Source: CAXBGS01 sp963975425
GTDB lineage: Bacteria; Planctomycetota; Planctomycetia; Pirellulales; Pirellulaceae
Assembly: GCA_963975425.1 (NCBI GenBank)
Contig: CAXBGS010000010.1
Span: forward strand, 62,001 to 126,000
Direction: 5' to 3'
DNA: 64,000 nt
Positions 63,001-64,000 of this stretch are shown piece by piece (the first letter of the stretch is position 1; each line of letters opens with the position of its first letter). The position numbers were made by a program, and so were the translations under genes. The notes below the pieces were generated by a model. The model made no database searches, was not told the origin of the DNA, and saw only the letters and a list, made by a program, of their open reading frames with translations.

Positions 63001-64000
63001 ATGTCCGAAGATGACTCGCTGCGACAGCGTTATCTTCGACGCTTCAAGGTAGGGATCGCGCTGCTTGCGTTGCTTTCGATTCCTGCGGTCATTCACTCGC
63101 ATGCCGCAATCTCAGGGCTATTGAATCTGCCCCCGCAGTGGGTGCCCGACTCACTGCCAGAAAAGGCCGAGTTCAACGATTTCGTGCGACGATTTTCGGT
63201 GGCCGATGTCGTCATGATTGCTTGGCCGGACTCGGACCTCGAATCGAAATCGCTCGATCAGGCGACCGCCTTGTTACAGCCCTTGTGCGAGCAGCCGGAT
63301 CAATCGCTAGACGTTGAATTGCCGAACTGGGCCGACGACGCGGTCCAGCAAATCCGAACAATCGGCGACACAGAACAACCGTTCCGCTGGGTTCGCAGTG
63401 GAACCGACATGTTGCGAAGCATGATGGCGTCGCCGGCCAGTCTGTCGCGCCGCGCCGCGGTCGCCCGATTGCGAGGCAGCGTCGTCGGACCCGACGGTAC
63501 GCAATCATGCCTGGTGATTTCAATCACCGAACAGGGGCTTCACCATCGCCGCGAACTGCTGCCCCTGCTCCGCGAAATTGTTGGCGAGATTGACAACCTG
63601 CCGGCAGAGCAAATCGCGATGGCTGGCGGCCCGTTCGAAGGTGCGACGGTGGACGACGCAAGCGTTCGATCGATCCAGGCATTCTCGCCACCTTCGGCAA
63701 TCATGGCCGCAATCCTGTGCTTCCTGTGCCTTCGCTCGATTCCACTGACCGCTTCGATCGTCGCGGTCGCAGTCATCGGCGAAGGATTGGTGTTGGCGGC
63801 CGTTTACTACACCGGCACGCCGATGAATGCCGTCCTGATTGTCCTGCCGCCGCTGGTCTTTGTGTTGACGGTTTCTTCGGGGATCCATCTCAGCAATTAC
63901 TACATCGATGCCTCACACGAATTCCCCGACCTAACCCGCAGCGGCGCAGCACGACGGGCAATGCGAGCCGGTGTCGCACCGTGTCTGCTTGCGACCGGCA
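63001..64000 (+). CDS. MMPL/RND-family transporter, N-terminus only
   Basis: At least 333 codons, open to the right edge. A short cytoplasmic start is followed by a transmembrane helix (KVGIALLALLSIPAVIHS), a large periplasmic loop (~50-235) and the beginning of a helical bundle (SAIMAAILCFLCLRSIPLTA, LIVLPPLVFVLTVSSGIHLS), as in the MMPL/RND architecture of exporters of lipids or drugs. The remaining half and the substrate cannot be seen. It has no clear ribosome site before the ATG at 63001. Confidence 0.75.
   Translation, partial: MSEDDSLRQRYLRRFKVGIALLALLSIPAVIHSHAAISGLLNLPPQWVPDSLPEKAEFNDFVRRFSVADVVMIAWPDSDLESKSLDQATALLQPLCEQPDQSLDVELPNWADDAVQQIRTIGDTEQPFRWVRSGTDMLRSMMASPASLSRRAAVARLRGSVVGPDGTQSCLVISITEQGLHHRRELLPLLREIVGEIDNLPAEQIAMAGGPFEGATVDDASVRSIQAFSPPSAIMAAILCFLCLRSIPLTASIVAVAVIGEGLVLAAVYYTGTPMNAVLIVLPPLVFVLTVSSGIHLSNYYIDASHEFPDLTRSGAARRAMRAGVAPCLLATG

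Overview
The window is ordinary chromosomal DNA from a marine-type planctomycete, most likely a Rhodopirellula/Rubripirellula-like member of the Pirellulaceae (inference). Supporting signs are PEP-CTERM tails on two secreted proteins, a YTV-repeat cell-wall-type protein, a formylglycine sulfatase, a TIGR03790-type protein, a giant multi-haem protein, SHD1 and DUF1573 domains, moderately high GC, and sparse packing with repeat-rich intergenic gaps. There is no phage, insertion sequence, CRISPR array, rRNA or replication origin. One tRNA (Gln, anticodon TTG) is present. Both ends cut through genes: an endonuclease/exonuclease/phosphatase-type lipoprotein on the left and an MMPL/RND transporter on the right.

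Layout. 1-8.5 kb: truncated lipoprotein, a small DUF2513 protein, a secreted sugar-dehydrogenase-like PEP-CTERM protein, then a probable two-gene unit of a duplicated NIPSNAP protein and a 1457-residue penta-haem protein. 8.7-19 kb: dapA, a DnaJ-like co-chaperone divergent from a CehA/McbA-like protein, an overlapping trio (haloalkane-dehalogenase-like hydrolase, CitG-like protein, PTPS-family protein), a secreted esterase, a Cys/Gly-rich secreted protein and an HDOD protein. 19.5-29 kb: two secreted or membrane unknowns, aspartate kinase with four ACT domains next to an apgM-type phosphomutase, an acyltransferase, an RDD membrane protein and a sulfatase. 29-41 kb: glnE, sigA, an RNase H-like pseudoenzyme, glgB, then a probable operon of a bifunctional-nuclease-family protein, panC and a UDP-glucuronate decarboxylase. 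41-57 kb: mostly surface or secreted proteins (beta-helix, thioredoxin-SHD1, YTV repeat, DUF1573, beta-barrel, TIGR03790, PEP-CTERM), plus a GNAT acetyltransferase, tRNA-Gln and Rex. 57-64 kb: a CBM9/DOMON-like protein, korA-korB, cysK, a flavoprotein reductase and the start of the transporter.

How the genes work together. dapA and lysC belong to the aspartate-family pathway, and the apgM-like gene beside lysC may supply the homoserine-kinase step. korAB and rex concern ferredoxin- and NADH-linked redox metabolism. glnE, sigA and glgB are core regulation and storage functions. Much of the rest builds the cell surface or degrades external polymers.

Most interesting points. (1) The YTV protein carries one 16-residue repeat in two forms, Cys-free and three-Cys. 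(2) GlnE has lost both metal-binding aspartates of its N-terminal (deadenylylating) domain. (3) The RNase H-like protein lacks catalytic residues. (4) Aspartate kinase has a duplicated ACT pair beside a candidate homoserine kinase. (5) The CitG-like and PTPS genes overlap. (6) Several intergenic tandem arrays with strict 17-, 19- and 20-bp periods, and a dispersed REP-like element, are present. I found no clearly new multi-gene system such as a defence island or biosynthetic cluster.
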